The notes beneath the pieces are model-generated. The model did no database searches, was not told the origin of the DNA, and saw only the letters and a program-made list of their open reading frames with translations. A program made the position numbers and the translations under genes. DNA of 64,000 nucleotides from Crossiella cryophila. Lineage in GTDB: Bacteria; Actinomycetota; Actinomycetes; Mycobacteriales; Pseudonocardiaceae. The stretch covers positions 6,969,501 through 7,033,500 of the forward strand of contig NZ_JACHMH010000001.1 of assembly GCF_014204915.1 (NCBI RefSeq), read 5' to 3'. Below, one piece after another: positions 36,108-44,907 of this stretch (the first letter of the stretch is position 1; every line of letters starts with the position of its first letter).

Positions 36108-37280
36108 GTGGCCAAGCAGCGGGCCGTGGTCATTGTCGGCGCGGGTCCATCCGGACTCGTGCTGGGCAACCTGTTACGGGCCAAGGGAATTGACACGCTC
36201 ATTCTGGAAAGGGCCAGCCGGGACCAGGTGTGGACCCGGGCCAGGGCCGGATTCCTCAGCGCGCACAGCGCCCGGGTGCTCACCGAGCACGGGTTAGCCG
36301 CCGGAATGCTCCGAAATGGCCGATCCCACGACGTATGCGCGTTCCGGGATGCGAACGGTGAATTTACTCTCCGTTACGGCCAACTAGGTCGCGGCGAAGT
36401 GCATACAGTTTACCCGCAACAGCACCTGGTAACCGATCTGATCAGCGAATACCAGGACCGCGGCGGTGAAGTCAGGTTCGGTGTGACGGTCACCGATGTC
36501 GACCCACAGACCGCTACTGTCCGTTACCGTGACGTCACTGGCGACGGTGAGGTCTCCGGCCGGTTCCTCGCCGGCTGTGACGGTGGCAACGGGGTGACCA
36601 GGCGGGCCGTGGCGGCGGCCTCGGTCTCCCGGCACACCCGCGATCACGGCATCACCTGGCTGGCCGTGCTGGCCCAGGCGCCGCAGAGCATGTCGGCGGT
36701 CACCTATGCCTTGCACGACAACGGTTTCGCCGGTCACATGGCCCGCAGTCCCGAGGTCACCCGGTACTACCTGCAGATCCCGCCGACGGACACCCCGGAG
36801 GACTGGCCGGACGAGCGGATCTGGACCGAACTCGGCATCCGGATGCGCACCAGCGAGTTCGGCCCACTGCGCCAGGGGCCGATCACCGAGCGGGCGCCGG
36901 TGCGGCTGCGTTCGGACGTGCTCGACCCGCTCCAGCACGCCCGGCTGTTCCTGGCCGGGGACGCGGCCAGCCTGATCAGCCCGTCCGCGGCCAAGGGCGC
37001 CAACCTGGCGATCATGGCCGCCGAGGTGCTGGCCGGGGCACTGGCCGAGGCGTTGCTGCACGACGACGAACGCGGCCTGGCCGCCTACTCCCGCACCTGC
37101 CTGCCCCGGATCTGGCGGGCCCAGGAGTTCTCGCACTGGATGATCAACCTGCTGCACGGCCCGCTCGGCGCGGACCCGGCGGCGGACTTCCAGCGCGCGC
37201 TTTGCCGCGCCCGGCTCGACAGCCTGCGCGATTCCCGCGCCCACCAGGACTTCTTCGCCGAGAACTACGTCGGCATCTGA
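36108..37280 (+). CDS. FAD-dependent aromatic hydroxylase (4-hydroxybenzoate 3-monooxygenase-like)
   Basis: 390 residues, GTG start with AAGGGAG upstream. The flavoprotein monooxygenase motifs are present: GAGPSGLVLG (FAD dinucleotide fold, residues 10-19), an ILERAS strand, the CDGGNGVTRR NADPH/FAD motif (DG motif near 160) and LFLAGDAASLISPSAAKGAN (GD motif near 290). The length is that of PobA, and RARAGFLSAHSARVL matches its substrate loop region. It hydroxylates an aromatic acid or phenol using NAD(P)H and O2. It is followed after 17 bases by a methyltransferase, suggesting hydroxylation then O-methylation. The first 400 bases are less GC-rich than the neighbours. Confidence 0.88.
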   Translation: MAKQRAVVIVGAGPSGLVLGNLLRAKGIDTLILERASRDQVWTRARAGFLSAHSARVLTEHGLAAGMLRNGRSHDVCAFRDANGEFTLRYGQLGRGEVHTVYPQQHLVTDLISEYQDRGGEVRFGVTVTDVDPQTATVRYRDVTGDGEVSGRFLAGCDGGNGVTRRAVAAASVSRHTRDHGITWLAVLAQAPQSMSAVTYALHDNGFAGHMARSPEVTRYYLQIPPTDTPEDWPDERIWTELGIRMRTSEFGPLRQGPITERAPVRLRSDVLDPLQHARLFLAGDAASLISPSAAKGANLAIMAAEVLAGALAEALLHDDERGLAAYSRTCLPRIWRAQEFSHWMINLLHGPLGADPAADFQRALCRARLDSLRDSRAHQDFFAENYVGI

Positions 37281-37297
37281 CACCGTTGGAGCACACG

Positions 37298-38953
37298 ATG
37301 ACCTCGACCCTCACCCCCACCCTGGCCGGGCCGGATCTGGCCCGCCTGCGGGCGACGCTGGAACTGGTGCGTGCCAACGACACCGAGTCGGTGCTGGCCG
37401 CGGCGATGCCCTCGCTGCCGCCCGCCGAACGCGCCGCGCTGGCAGGGCGGACCCGGTTCGCGCACGCCGCCGTGCTGATCTTCCCCAACAGCCTGGACGG
37501 GCTGCGCGAACAGCTGGCCGCGCACGGCCTCGACGTCGGTGCGATGACCCCGAGCGTGGTGGTCCGCGACCGGCTCAGCCGCCGCTACGGGGTGCCCGCC
37601 GCCGAACTCCAGGTCGGCATCCTGCGCGCGCCGGTCACCGACGCCGCCGGGCAACCGCGTGAGCTGGAGATCTTCGCCATGGCCACCCCGCCGGAGCTGG
37701 CGCATCTGGCCGCGGACGAACGCCGCCACGGCCGGGAGAACCACGTCGCGCTGGCCGTGCCGGAGGCCGATCCGGTCATGCTCGCCGGGGTGCAGCGCAC
37801 CACCGCCGCGCACCTGCGCCCCGACGGCGGCGGCTACAACCGGCACGAGAACTGCACGGTGCTCTACTTCCGGGACGCCCAGCACGCCAACCCGGCCTTC
37901 CACCGGCTGGAAATGATCTCCACCGGCGAGTTCCCGCCGCTGCTGGCCGCGCACCTGCGCGATTCCGCCCCCGGCCTCGGCCTGCTGCGCCTGCTCACCG
38001 GCGCCTGGGCCACCCAGGCGGTCGCCACCGCGGTCGAACTCCGGCTGCCCGACCACCTCGCCGACACCGCCGAGCTGCCCGCACTGGCCGCGGCCACCGG
38101 CACCCACCAGGACAGCCTCGGCAGGCTGCTGCGTTACCTGGCCACCCTCGACGTGGTGCGCGCCGTGCCGGCGGGCTACGCGCTGACCGAACTGGGCGAA
38201 CTGCTGCGCACCGACGTCGACGGCTCGATGCACTCGCTGGCCCGGATGTACGGCGGGCCTTTCTACCGATCGTTCGGCGCGCTCACCGAGGCCGTGCGCA
38301 CCGGCGAGGAGTCCTTCGCCAAGGTCTTCGGCGCACACCACTTCACCCACCTGGCAGGCGATCCCGAGCTGGCCGAGCTGTTCCACCAGTCGATGGCGGC
38401 CAGCAACGCGATGTTCAGCGAACTCACCCGCCTGGTCGACTTCGGCGCCGCGGGCACCGTGGTCGACATCGCCGGCGGCAACGGCGAACTGCTCGCCCGC
38501 GTGCTGACCGCCAACCCCACCGCCCGCGGCATCCTGTTCGACCTGCCCAGCGCCCTGGTCACCGCCGGTCCGACCCTGCAGCCGGTGGCCGAACGAGTCA
38601 CCATGGTGCCCGGCGACTTCACCAGGACGGTGCCCGGCGGCGGCGACGTCTACCTGCTCTCCCGGGTGCTGCACGACTGGGACGACGCCCGCTGCCAGGA
38701 CATCCTGGCCATCTGCGCGGCGGCCATGCCCGAGCACGCGGAGCTGATGATCATCGAACGGCTGCTGCCGGAGACCGGGCAGGCGGACTCGCTCGCGGTG
38801 CCGTGGGACATCCACATGCTGTGCAACGTGGGCGGCTGCGAACGCACCGAGGCGCACTACCGCGCGCTGCTGGCCACGGCCGGTTTCGAGCTGACCGGGA
38901 CCACCCCGCTGCCGCTGGACGGCTTCCTGCTGCGCGCCCGCAAGGCGGGCTGA
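37298..38953 (+). CDS. Two-domain O-methyltransferase with novel N-terminal domain
   Basis: 551 residues from ATG 37298. Residues about 215-551 form a SAM-dependent O-methyltransferase of the plant COMT/bacterial hydroxyneurosporene type: a dimerisation winged helix, VVDIAGGNGELLARVL (SAM motif I) and LSRVLHDWDDARCQDIL. Residues 1-210 are an extra domain with alternating beta strands and a His-rich region (HLAADERRHGRENHVAL, later YNRHENCTVLYF); I cannot assign it. It could bind a substrate or a metal. The gene is cotranscribed with the flavin hydroxylase, so the likely pathway hydroxylates then methylates an aromatic acid. A perfect hairpin follows. Confidence 0.85.
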   Translation: MTSTLTPTLAGPDLARLRATLELVRANDTESVLAAAMPSLPPAERAALAGRTRFAHAAVLIFPNSLDGLREQLAAHGLDVGAMTPSVVVRDRLSRRYGVPAAELQVGILRAPVTDAAGQPRELEIFAMATPPELAHLAADERRHGRENHVALAVPEADPVMLAGVQRTTAAHLRPDGGGYNRHENCTVLYFRDAQHANPAFHRLEMISTGEFPPLLAAHLRDSAPGLGLLRLLTGAWATQAVATAVELRLPDHLADTAELPALAAATGTHQDSLGRLLRYLATLDVVRAVPAGYALTELGELLRTDVDGSMHSLARMYGGPFYRSFGALTEAVRTGEESFAKVFGAHHFTHLAGDPELAELFHQSMAASNAMFSELTRLVDFGAAGTVVDIAGGNGELLARVLTANPTARGILFDLPSALVTAGPTLQPVAERVTMVPGDFTRTVPGGGDVYLLSRVLHDWDDARCQDILAICAAAMPEHAELMIIERLLPETGQADSLAVPWDIHMLCNVGGCERTEAHYRALLATAGFELTGTTPLPLDGFLLRARKAG

Positions 38954-38958
38954 GCTTC

Positions 38959-39007
38959 GGCCGGGACAGCACGACCGCTACTCCATTCGTGTCGTGCTGT
39001 CCCGGCC
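38959..39007 (+). terminator. Hairpin terminator after the methyltransferase
   Basis: A perfect 16-base stem (38959-38974 and 38992-39007) with a 17-base loop, starting 5 bases after the stop codon. It closes the two-gene tailoring unit. Confidence 0.8.
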
Positions 39008-39122
39008 GGACAGCCCTTTCGCGCAGAACCCCGCACCGGGTTCCGCCGCCGGGAGAACCTCCGATTACGTTGATCTCCGGACAGGCAGTCGCCGCAGGGC
39101 GGGACCGATGGGGGACAACACG

Positions 39123-40883
39123 ATGGACCAGGCGCACGACCCGGCGAAGCGGTTCGACCGCAAGCGATTCCTGCGGATCGGCGGCATCGGGGCCGCGGCC
39201 TCGATCGTGGCCCCGGCGGCCACCGCGCACGCCGCACCGGCCGCGCCGGAGTCCACACTGGTCTTCAACGTCAAGGACTTCGGCGCCCGCGGTGACGGCA
39301 GCTTCGACGACACCCCCGGCATCGCCGCGGCGGTCAAGGCCGCGGCAGGCGGCGGCACCGTGTACTTCCCGCCGGGTGACTTCCAGGTCAAGGGCGAGAT
39401 CCTCATCCAGGCCGACAACATCGTCCTGCGCGGCGCGGGCTGGGCCTCCCGGCTCACCCAGACCGACACCGGCGTCGCGGGCAAGGCCATCCTGCGTTTC
39501 GCCAACGCCACGGGCGTTGCGGTGCGTGAACTGAGTTTCACCGGGCGCGGCACCGAACACGTCGTCCTGGACGGGAACCGGAAGTACAACGGGGTGGCCG
39601 CGGTCCGCTTCGACAAATGCACGAACGTCACCGTGTCCGGCTGCCGGATCGCCAGGCACGCCGGCGGCGGCATCCGCTGGACCGGCTCGCTGCGCGGGGC
39701 CCTGTTCGCGGACAACACCATCACCGGCATCGGCATCGCCAACGGCAGCGATCCCGGCCCGATCGGGGCCAAGGACAACAACAACGACTTCGCCATCGGC
39801 CAGTGGGAGAGCAGCCCCAACGACAACATCGTCATCCGCGGCAACACCATCTCCGGCCACTGCTTCGGCATCGGCTCCGGTCACGGCAACGGCCTGGTGA
39901 TCAGCGACAACGTCATCCACGACATCCCAGGCCAGCACGGCATGTACCTCTCGGCCCCCGGCGGCGCGCAGATCAGCGGCAACGTCATCCGGAAGGTGGC
40001 GCTCAACTGCGTCAACGTGCAGATCGCTTCCTCGGTCCAGGAGGACGTGTCCTCCCTGGTGGTCAGCGACAACGTGCTGTACGACGCCGCGGCGGGGGTC
40101 GTGCTCAACATCGCCAGCGAGGTGCCGAAGGCCGGGTTCCGGCAGCCGGTCATCGTGGGCAACTCGGTGCGCGCCGTGCGTGAGTACGGCATCGCGGTCA
40201 ACCGCACCTGGAACGGCTCGATCATCGGCAACACCGTCTCCGGCACCGGCGCCTACGGCCTGCTGCTCAACGGTTTCAGCGGCACGGTGCGAGACAACAC
40301 GGTGCAGAACACCAACTGGAACGGCCTGTACGTCGACCTGATCGGCGACACCTACTCCTCGGACAACGTGTTCACCGACTGCGCCATGAACACCACCAAT
40401 GCCACGGCCGCGGACCGGCTGGCGTTCTACGTCAACGCGGTGAAGACCGACCCCGAAATCACCCCGCAACCGGTGCTGCACAGCGATTCCGACCTGCTGC
40501 ACGCCGCGTCACCGGAACCGTCGACCCTGCGCAAGTGCCTGCACAGCAGCGCGGGCACCGGCGTGTTCCTGCGTGGCCTGGTCAACCGGACCAGCAAACC
40601 CTGGGAGTTCAAGGGCGAACTGCTGCACCTGGACTTCGCCTACTCGCGCACCGCCGACTTCAGCGACAGCGCGCACCTCTTCCCCAGCACCCCGGTCCAC
40701 GGCCGTGGGCGGCGCGAGCTGTACGGCCTGCGGGACCCGAAGACCGCGGGCATGGCCGGGTCCTTCCAGCCCGGCGACACCTGCTGGCACGCCAGGCCCA
40801 CCGCGGGCGGCACCCCCGGCTGGATCTGCGTCGCCGCGGGCGAGCCCGGCGAGTGGAAGGCCATGGCCCCGCTCGCGGTGTAG
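39123..40883 (+). CDS. Tat-exported right-handed beta-helix (pectate lyase-like) protein
   Basis: 586 residues from ATG 39123, because GGGGGA stands 8 bases upstream; ATG 39108 is possible. The N-terminus RFDRKRFLRIGGIGAAASIV has a twin-Arg-like pattern (RKRFLR) before a hydrophobic core, so Tat export is likely. FNVKDFGARGDGSFDDTPGI is the pectate-lyase-3/glycosyl hydrolase 28 opening, followed by many beta-helix coils (IVIRGNTISGH, LVISDNVIHDI, IIGNTVSG). It probably binds or cleaves polysaccharide outside the cell. The last 140 residues are a separate domain (FLRGLVNRTSKPWEFKGEL...) without a named family. Confidence 0.85.
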   Translation: MDQAHDPAKRFDRKRFLRIGGIGAAASIVAPAATAHAAPAAPESTLVFNVKDFGARGDGSFDDTPGIAAAVKAAAGGGTVYFPPGDFQVKGEILIQADNIVLRGAGWASRLTQTDTGVAGKAILRFANATGVAVRELSFTGRGTEHVVLDGNRKYNGVAAVRFDKCTNVTVSGCRIARHAGGGIRWTGSLRGALFADNTITGIGIANGSDPGPIGAKDNNNDFAIGQWESSPNDNIVIRGNTISGHCFGIGSGHGNGLVISDNVIHDIPGQHGMYLSAPGGAQISGNVIRKVALNCVNVQIASSVQEDVSSLVVSDNVLYDAAAGVVLNIASEVPKAGFRQPVIVGNSVRAVREYGIAVNRTWNGSIIGNTVSGTGAYGLLLNGFSGTVRDNTVQNTNWNGLYVDLIGDTYSSDNVFTDCAMNTTNATAADRLAFYVNAVKTDPEITPQPVLHSDSDLLHAASPEPSTLRKCLHSSAGTGVFLRGLVNRTSKPWEFKGELLHLDFAYSRTADFSDSAHLFPSTPVHGRGRRELYGLRDPKTAGMAGSFQPGDTCWHARPTAGGTPGWICVAAGEPGEWKAMAPLAV

Positions 40884-40894
40884 CGGCGCGGGAC

Positions 40895-41374
40895 TCAGTC
40901 GGCGAGCAGCTGTTCGCGCAGGATGTCGGCGTGTCCACAGTGGTGCGCCAGCTCCCGCAACACCTGCAGGTAGACCCAGCGAAGCGTGCGCGGCCCGGTC
41001 CGGTGACCGGTCATGACGGTATCCAGCGGCAGGTCCGCGGTCACCGTCCGGGCCGTGGCGCACGCTTCCCGGTGGGCAGCGGTGACCGAGGCGATGGTGT
41101 CGGCGTCGGCGAGCCGGAAGGACTCCTCCGGGTTCGGCACCAGGCCCAGTTCCCGGCGGGACCGGCCGCCGACGCACTCCTCGAACCACACCCGCTGCAT
41201 CCAGGTGACGTGCTTGAGCAGCCCGAGCACCGTGGTCGACGAGGAAACGAGCCGACGGCGGGCCTGTTCCTCGGTGAGTCCGTCCAGGGTCGCCTCGACG
41301 GCACCGCGGTACTCCTCGACGAACGCCGCCAGCTGGGTGCGTTCATCGGCCAGGGGCACGTCGAACGAACCCAT
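40895..41374 (-). CDS. DinB/DUF664 family protein
   Basis: 159 residues, ATG with a strong GAGGAGG site 5 bases upstream. The four-helix DinB fold is recognisable, with conserved His residues that bind metal: LKHVTWMQRVWFEE near residue 55 and LRELAHHCGHADILREQL near the end. Members include mycothiol- or bacillithiol-dependent transferases and uncharacterised hydrolases, so the reaction cannot be named. Convergent with the beta-helix gene, 11 bases between stops. Confidence 0.88.
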   Translation of the reverse strand: MGSFDVPLADERTQLAAFVEEYRGAVEATLDGLTEEQARRRLVSSSTTVLGLLKHVTWMQRVWFEECVGGRSRRELGLVPNPEESFRLADADTIASVTAAHREACATARTVTADLPLDTVMTGHRTGPRTLRWVYLQVLRELAHHCGHADILREQLLAD

Positions 41375-41473
41375 CAGGACCTCCTCGGCTCGGGCACCGG
41401 GTCACGGTACCGGTCGCCAGCGGACTGTCGGACCCACGTGCGAGGCTGGCCGCACGAGCCAGGGCTACCTCCC

Positions 41474-41599
41474 ATGGAGCACCACGCCGCCTCGCTGGAG
41501 CTGCCCGGGACCAAGGCGGCGATCGGCCGGGCCATGCCGTTGCCGACCGGCGAGTTCACCGGCCATGAACTGACCGTGGCCGGTGGTCTGGGCGTCTGA
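41474..41599 (+). pseudogene. Short fragment resembling the tail of a short-chain dehydrogenase
   Basis: A 41-codon frame from ATG 41474 ends EFTGHELTVAGGLGV. SDR proteins often close with a TG-x-x-L-x-V-D-G-G pattern, so this could be a relic of such a gene joined to an unrelated upstream piece. The catalytic part is absent. It may equally be non-coding. Low confidence. Confidence 0.25.
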
Positions 41600-41606
41600 G
41601 CAGGCA

Positions 41607-42035
41607 CTATCCGGCCGGGTCAACGGTGAGCAGATACCGGATGTGGCTGGTCTCCGGGGCCGGGACCGAGCGGCTCAGGTACCGCTCGTCCAGCGGCCGG
41701 ATCAGCGCGCGCAGCTCACGGGCCGCCCTGGTCGGCAACACGTGCAGGGCCAGCAGCAACGCCTTGCGCCGCTCGACCGGATCGTCCCACTGGCAGCCAG
41801 GGCAGGGACAGTCCTCCGGCGCGTAGGTGGCCAGCGTGTGCCGGGTGCCGTGCACGAATCGGGACCAGCCGTCGAGTGCCTCGGCGATCGCACCCGGCTT
41901 GAGCCGGTCGCGTTCGAGTTCGGCGATCGCCCGCACAGTGCCCGCGGAAACCCCGGAGACCTGGGGGAACTTTCTTCCGAGCTGCCACCACGGTCGCGGG
42001 TGGGCGCGGAGCTGACCGGGGCGCCTACGCGGCAT
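41607..42035 (-). CDS. Conserved hypothetical protein with Cys cluster
   Basis: 142 residues from ATG 42035. I do not recognise the family. The centre has a possible metal site (EDCPCPGC), followed by a helical DDPVERRKALLLALHVLP region and RALIRPLDERYLSRS; the last 20 residues are acidic and aromatic. It probably acts in the cytosol, as there is no signal peptide or membrane helix. It is divergent from the sigma factor gene across about 145 bases that probably hold both promoters. Confidence 0.6.
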   Translation of the reverse strand: MPRRRPGQLRAHPRPWWQLGRKFPQVSGVSAGTVRAIAELERDRLKPGAIAEALDGWSRFVHGTRHTLATYAPEDCPCPGCQWDDPVERRKALLLALHVLPTRAARELRALIRPLDERYLSRSVPAPETSHIRYLLTVDPAG

Positions 42036-42181
42036 GGCCCTTTCGGATCGTCATGGCCGTCATCCTGCCACGAAGCTCGCGAAACCGGGAAGCCGTGGTC
42101 AGGAAAGCCGTAATCTCGGCCCGGCGGCGGCCGCGTAACGGGATTCCGGCTGGGCCGCAACTAGTGAACGTGAGCGAAACC

Positions 42182-42751
42182 ATGGTCGAAGCACAACCGC
42201 CGCCCGGGACGCGACCGGCCGTCGCGAGCGGGCAGGCGAGTGCGTTCGAGACGATCTACCGGGCGAACTTCGCCGTGGTGACCGCGTTCTTCGCGCGGCG
42301 CACCACCGATCCGCAGACCGTCGCCGACCTCACGTCGGAGACCTTCGTGCAGGCGATCACCTCCTTCCGCACCTTCGACCCGGCCAGGGGCACCGCCCGC
42401 GGCTGGTTGCTGGGCATCGGACGGCACGTTTTCGCCCAGCACTGCCAACGACACAGCCGGGGCGCCGAGGTCACCGCCCGGCTGGCCGGTCACCGCCCGA
42501 TCGACGTGGACGAGGCAGCCGAACTGGTGCTGCGCATCGACGCCGAACGCGCGGGCCGGGTCCTGCTCGACGGCCTGGCTTCTCTGTCCACTGTGGACCG
42601 AGAGGTGATCGAGCTGGTGGACATCGCGAGCCTGAGCCCCAAGGAGGCGGCGGTGGCCCTGGGAGTGTCCTCCGGCGCACTGCGGATCAGGTTGTTCCGG
42701 GCCCGCGCCAGGCTGCGCGGACTCGCCGAGACGTCAAGGGGTGAAAGCTGA
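42182..42751 (+). CDS. ECF-like sigma-70 family RNA polymerase sigma factor
   Basis: 189 residues from ATG 42182; GTG 42164 or 42170 are possible, as no clear ribosome site is visible. Region 2 (FETIYRANFAVVTAFFARR, then DLTSETFVQAI) and region 4 (LSTVDREVIELVDIASLSPK, then EAAVALGVSSGALRIRLFRA) are both present. It directs RNA polymerase to a small regulon. Its stop overlaps the next start as TGATG, the classic sigma/anti-sigma arrangement. Confidence 0.9.
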   Translation: MVEAQPPPGTRPAVASGQASAFETIYRANFAVVTAFFARRTTDPQTVADLTSETFVQAITSFRTFDPARGTARGWLLGIGRHVFAQHCQRHSRGAEVTARLAGHRPIDVDEAAELVLRIDAERAGRVLLDGLASLSTVDREVIELVDIASLSPKEAAVALGVSSGALRIRLFRARARLRGLAETSRGES

Positions 42752-43287
42752 TGGGCACGTTCGAGGAACGGCTGCTGGGCAACCTGATGGCCGAACACGG
42801 GGCCGAGCTGGCCGAGGGGCCCGCACCCCGTCGACGCCGGGGTGTCCGTCCACTGTGGATCGCGGGGGCGGCGGCCGCGGTCGCCGGGCTGGTGTTCGCC
42901 GGGGTGTCGGTGCTGGGCGAGGGCCCGCCCGCCTTCGCGGTGACCAAGGACAACGACGGCAAGGTCACCATCACCATCAAGGAGTTCGGCGCGATCGACG
43001 CGCTGAACAAGGAGCTGGGCCGGATGGGCGTGCCGATGCGTGCCCTGCCGGTGACCAAGGACTGCAAGGACCGCATCGACCCCGCCCAGCAGGTCCCGGA
43101 CATCCTCCGCTTCGGAATCGGGCCCAAGGTGAAGGAGGTCTCCTTCCACACCAATGAGGTCAAACCGGGCGCCACCCTGCTGATCGGCGTGAGCAAGCCG
43201 CTGCACGGCGGCGGCACCGAGCCCACCTGGACCCTCACCTTCCAGGTGCGCGGGCCGATCCCGGGCTGCCTGCTCTCCCCGGCCTGA
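42751..43287 (+). CDS. Single-pass membrane protein, probable partner of the sigma factor
   Basis: 178 residues. ATG 42751 overlaps the sigma factor stop by one base, so translation is coupled. A cytosolic N-terminus of about 35 residues is followed by one membrane helix (PLWIAGAAAAVAGLVFAGVS) and an outer domain of about 120 residues with two Cys (TKDCKD, IPGCLLS). The position suggests an anti-sigma factor, but the HxxxCxxC zinc motif of ZAS anti-sigma proteins is missing and the N-terminal segment is short. It overlaps the convergent TetR gene by 53 bases. Confidence 0.75.
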   Translation: MGTFEERLLGNLMAEHGAELAEGPAPRRRRGVRPLWIAGAAAAVAGLVFAGVSVLGEGPPAFAVTKDNDGKVTITIKEFGAIDALNKELGRMGVPMRALPVTKDCKDRIDPAQQVPDILRFGIGPKVKEVSFHTNEVKPGATLLIGVSKPLHGGGTEPTWTLTFQVRGPIPGCLLSPA

Positions 43288-43864
43288 TCGACTCCAGAAA
43301 CCCGTCCAGCAGGGCCAGTTGCCGCTCCGGCGGGAATCGGTCCGGGTCGAACAACGCCTGCACCACCAGTCCATGCGCGAACCCACCAGCGGTGGCGGCG
43401 AGATCCCCGGTGTCCGCGGACCCGGGGATCTCGCCCAGCTCCCGCGCGTCCTCGACATGCCCGCGCAACCGGCCCCGCCACCGCTCGTACCGGGCCCGCT
43501 GACTCGCCCCCAGCTCGGCGTCCCCCAGCGCGGCGTCCCAGAAACTGATCCAGACCCGGCTCATCACCACCATCTCCGGGGCCAGCGGCAGCACATCGGC
43601 CAGCGCCGCGCGCAACGCGGCCAGTCCCGGCGCCGCCCGCGGCTGCCGGACCCGGCCGGAGGTGCGCAGTTCCGCGATCTCGTAGGCGTACCGGACCAGC
43701 TCCCGCTTGCTGCGGAAGTAGTGCGTCAGCAACCCGGTGGACGCGCCAAGCTCAGCCGCCACCGCCCGCATGGTCAGCCCGCCGAAACCCTGTGCGGCCA
43801 GCACCCGCCACACCGCCTCGGAGACCTCCGCGCGTCTCGCCTCGTGGTCTCCTCTGGCCGGCAT
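43235..43864 (-). CDS. TetR-family transcriptional regulator
   Basis: 209 residues from ATG 43864. An N-terminal TetR DNA-binding domain (EAVWRVLAAQGFGGLTMRAV, then GASTGLLTHYFRSKRELVRY) is followed by a C-terminal ligand-binding region of the BetI/TetR_C type. The 47 bases to the divergent GNAT gene contain AAACGTTCTGC, a possible half-operator, so it probably represses itself and that gene. Longer upstream starts are rejected because they run through the promoter. Confidence 0.9.
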   Translation of the reverse strand: MPARGDHEARRAEVSEAVWRVLAAQGFGGLTMRAVAAELGASTGLLTHYFRSKRELVRYAYEIAELRTSGRVRQPRAAPGLAALRAALADVLPLAPEMVVMSRVWISFWDAALGDAELGASQRARYERWRGRLRGHVEDARELGEIPGSADTGDLAATAGGFAHGLVVQALFDPDRFPPERQLALLDGFLESIRPGRAGSPGSARAPGR

Positions 43865-43910
43865 GCTGCTACGGTACACAACAAACGTTCTGCACCGAAA
43901 CGGGGACCCA

Positions 43911-44456
43911 TTGCTGACCCGCACCCTGACCGAGAACGCCGAACTGGCCGCGCTGGAACCCTGGCGGGCCAACGAATTCGCCAACCACGTCGACGCCGCC
44001 CGCGCGCACCTCGCGCCCTGGCTGCCCTGGGCGCTGACCGTGGTGGACACCGAGACCGCCGCCATGTTCCTGCAGCGCTACGCCGACGAACAGGCCAGGG
44101 GCAACGGCCGGATCCTGGGCATCTGGCTGGGCGGGAAACTCGTCGGCGGCACCCTGTTCCGGGTGTGGGACAGCCGGACCGGGGTGTGCGAGATCGGGGT
44201 CTGGCTGGCGCCGGAGGCGGTCGGGCGCGGGCTGGTGACCACGGCGGTCGGCGTGATGCTGGACTGGGCGTTCGGGGTGCGCGGGATGTCCAGGGTGGAG
44301 TGGCGGACCGTGCCGGACAACGCGCGCAGCATCGCCACCGCGGAGCGCCTGGGGTTCACCAGGGAGGGCGTGCTGCGTCAGTCCTTCCCGCACCGAGGGG
44401 TGCGGCAGGACGTGGAGGTGTTCTCGCTGCTGGCGAGTGAGTGGAAGCCGTCCTGA
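43911..44456 (+). CDS. GNAT-family acetyltransferase (RimJ/RimL type)
   Basis: 181 residues. TTG 43911 is chosen because CGGGGA sits 5 bases upstream and the family opening (LLTRTLTENAELAALEPW) begins there. The acetyl-CoA site is seen at EIGVWLAPEAVGRGLVTTAV (the Q/RxxGxG/A region), followed by WRTVPDNARSIATAERLGF, typical of RimJ/RimL N-acetyltransferases. The substrate is likely a small amine or a protein N-terminus. Divergent from the TetR gene, which probably regulates it. Confidence 0.88.
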   Translation: MLTRTLTENAELAALEPWRANEFANHVDAARAHLAPWLPWALTVVDTETAAMFLQRYADEQARGNGRILGIWLGGKLVGGTLFRVWDSRTGVCEIGVWLAPEAVGRGLVTTAVGVMLDWAFGVRGMSRVEWRTVPDNARSIATAERLGFTREGVLRQSFPHRGVRQDVEVFSLLASEWKPS

Positions 44457-44463
44457 GCTGCGG

Positions 44464-44727
44464 CTACACGCTCAGGCGGGCCGGGCTGTGGGTGCGTTCC
44501 TCGATCCGCCGGGCCGCCGCGTCCACCAGTTCGTGCGACAGGTTGGACAGTGCCCTGGCCGCGGCGATCTCCTCGCCGACGCAGGCGTCCGGGGTGTCGG
44601 CGGGGTTGCGGCGGGCGTAGCCGTGGCCGCGCACGTCCGGGGCGCCGGAGCCGGTGAGGGTGGCGGTGGCCATGGTCCGGGTGCCGTCCTCGTCGAACCG
44701 CAGTTCGATCATCCAACGGTTTTCCAT
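44464..44727 (-). CDS. DUF1876 domain protein
   Basis: 87 residues from ATG 44727 with GAGGTGAGC upstream. The sequence matches the short DUF1876 family of actinobacteria in order: WMIELRFDEDGTRTMATATL, then GHGYARRNPAD, then GEEIAAARALSNLSHEL. The function is unknown; the size and charge suggest a soluble cytosolic protein. Convergent with the GNAT gene, 7 bases apart. Confidence 0.88.
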   Translation of the reverse strand: MENRWMIELRFDEDGTRTMATATLTGSGAPDVRGHGYARRNPADTPDACVGEEIAAARALSNLSHELVDAAARRIEERTHSPARLSV

Positions 44728-44907
44728 CGTGCTCACCTCGTTCGCGCTGCACGCGCGTGTTCGGTCACGGACTGAGCATCGTCTCGCCGCCTGCCGGGCC
44801 CGGCAACCGGGATGCCACGCCACGACCGGGTGGTTCCGACGCCTGGGCGGCCGGTTCTCCCTGATCGGCGGCAGTGCCGGGCCGTGCGCAGGCCCAAGAC
44901 TGGATGG

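Noticed and set aside
38743-38760. Another GATGATCATC match inside the methyltransferase gene
   Set aside because: It simply encodes Met-Ile-Ile in the reading frame and is alone, unlike the promoter cluster. A similar coding match occurs near 50393.
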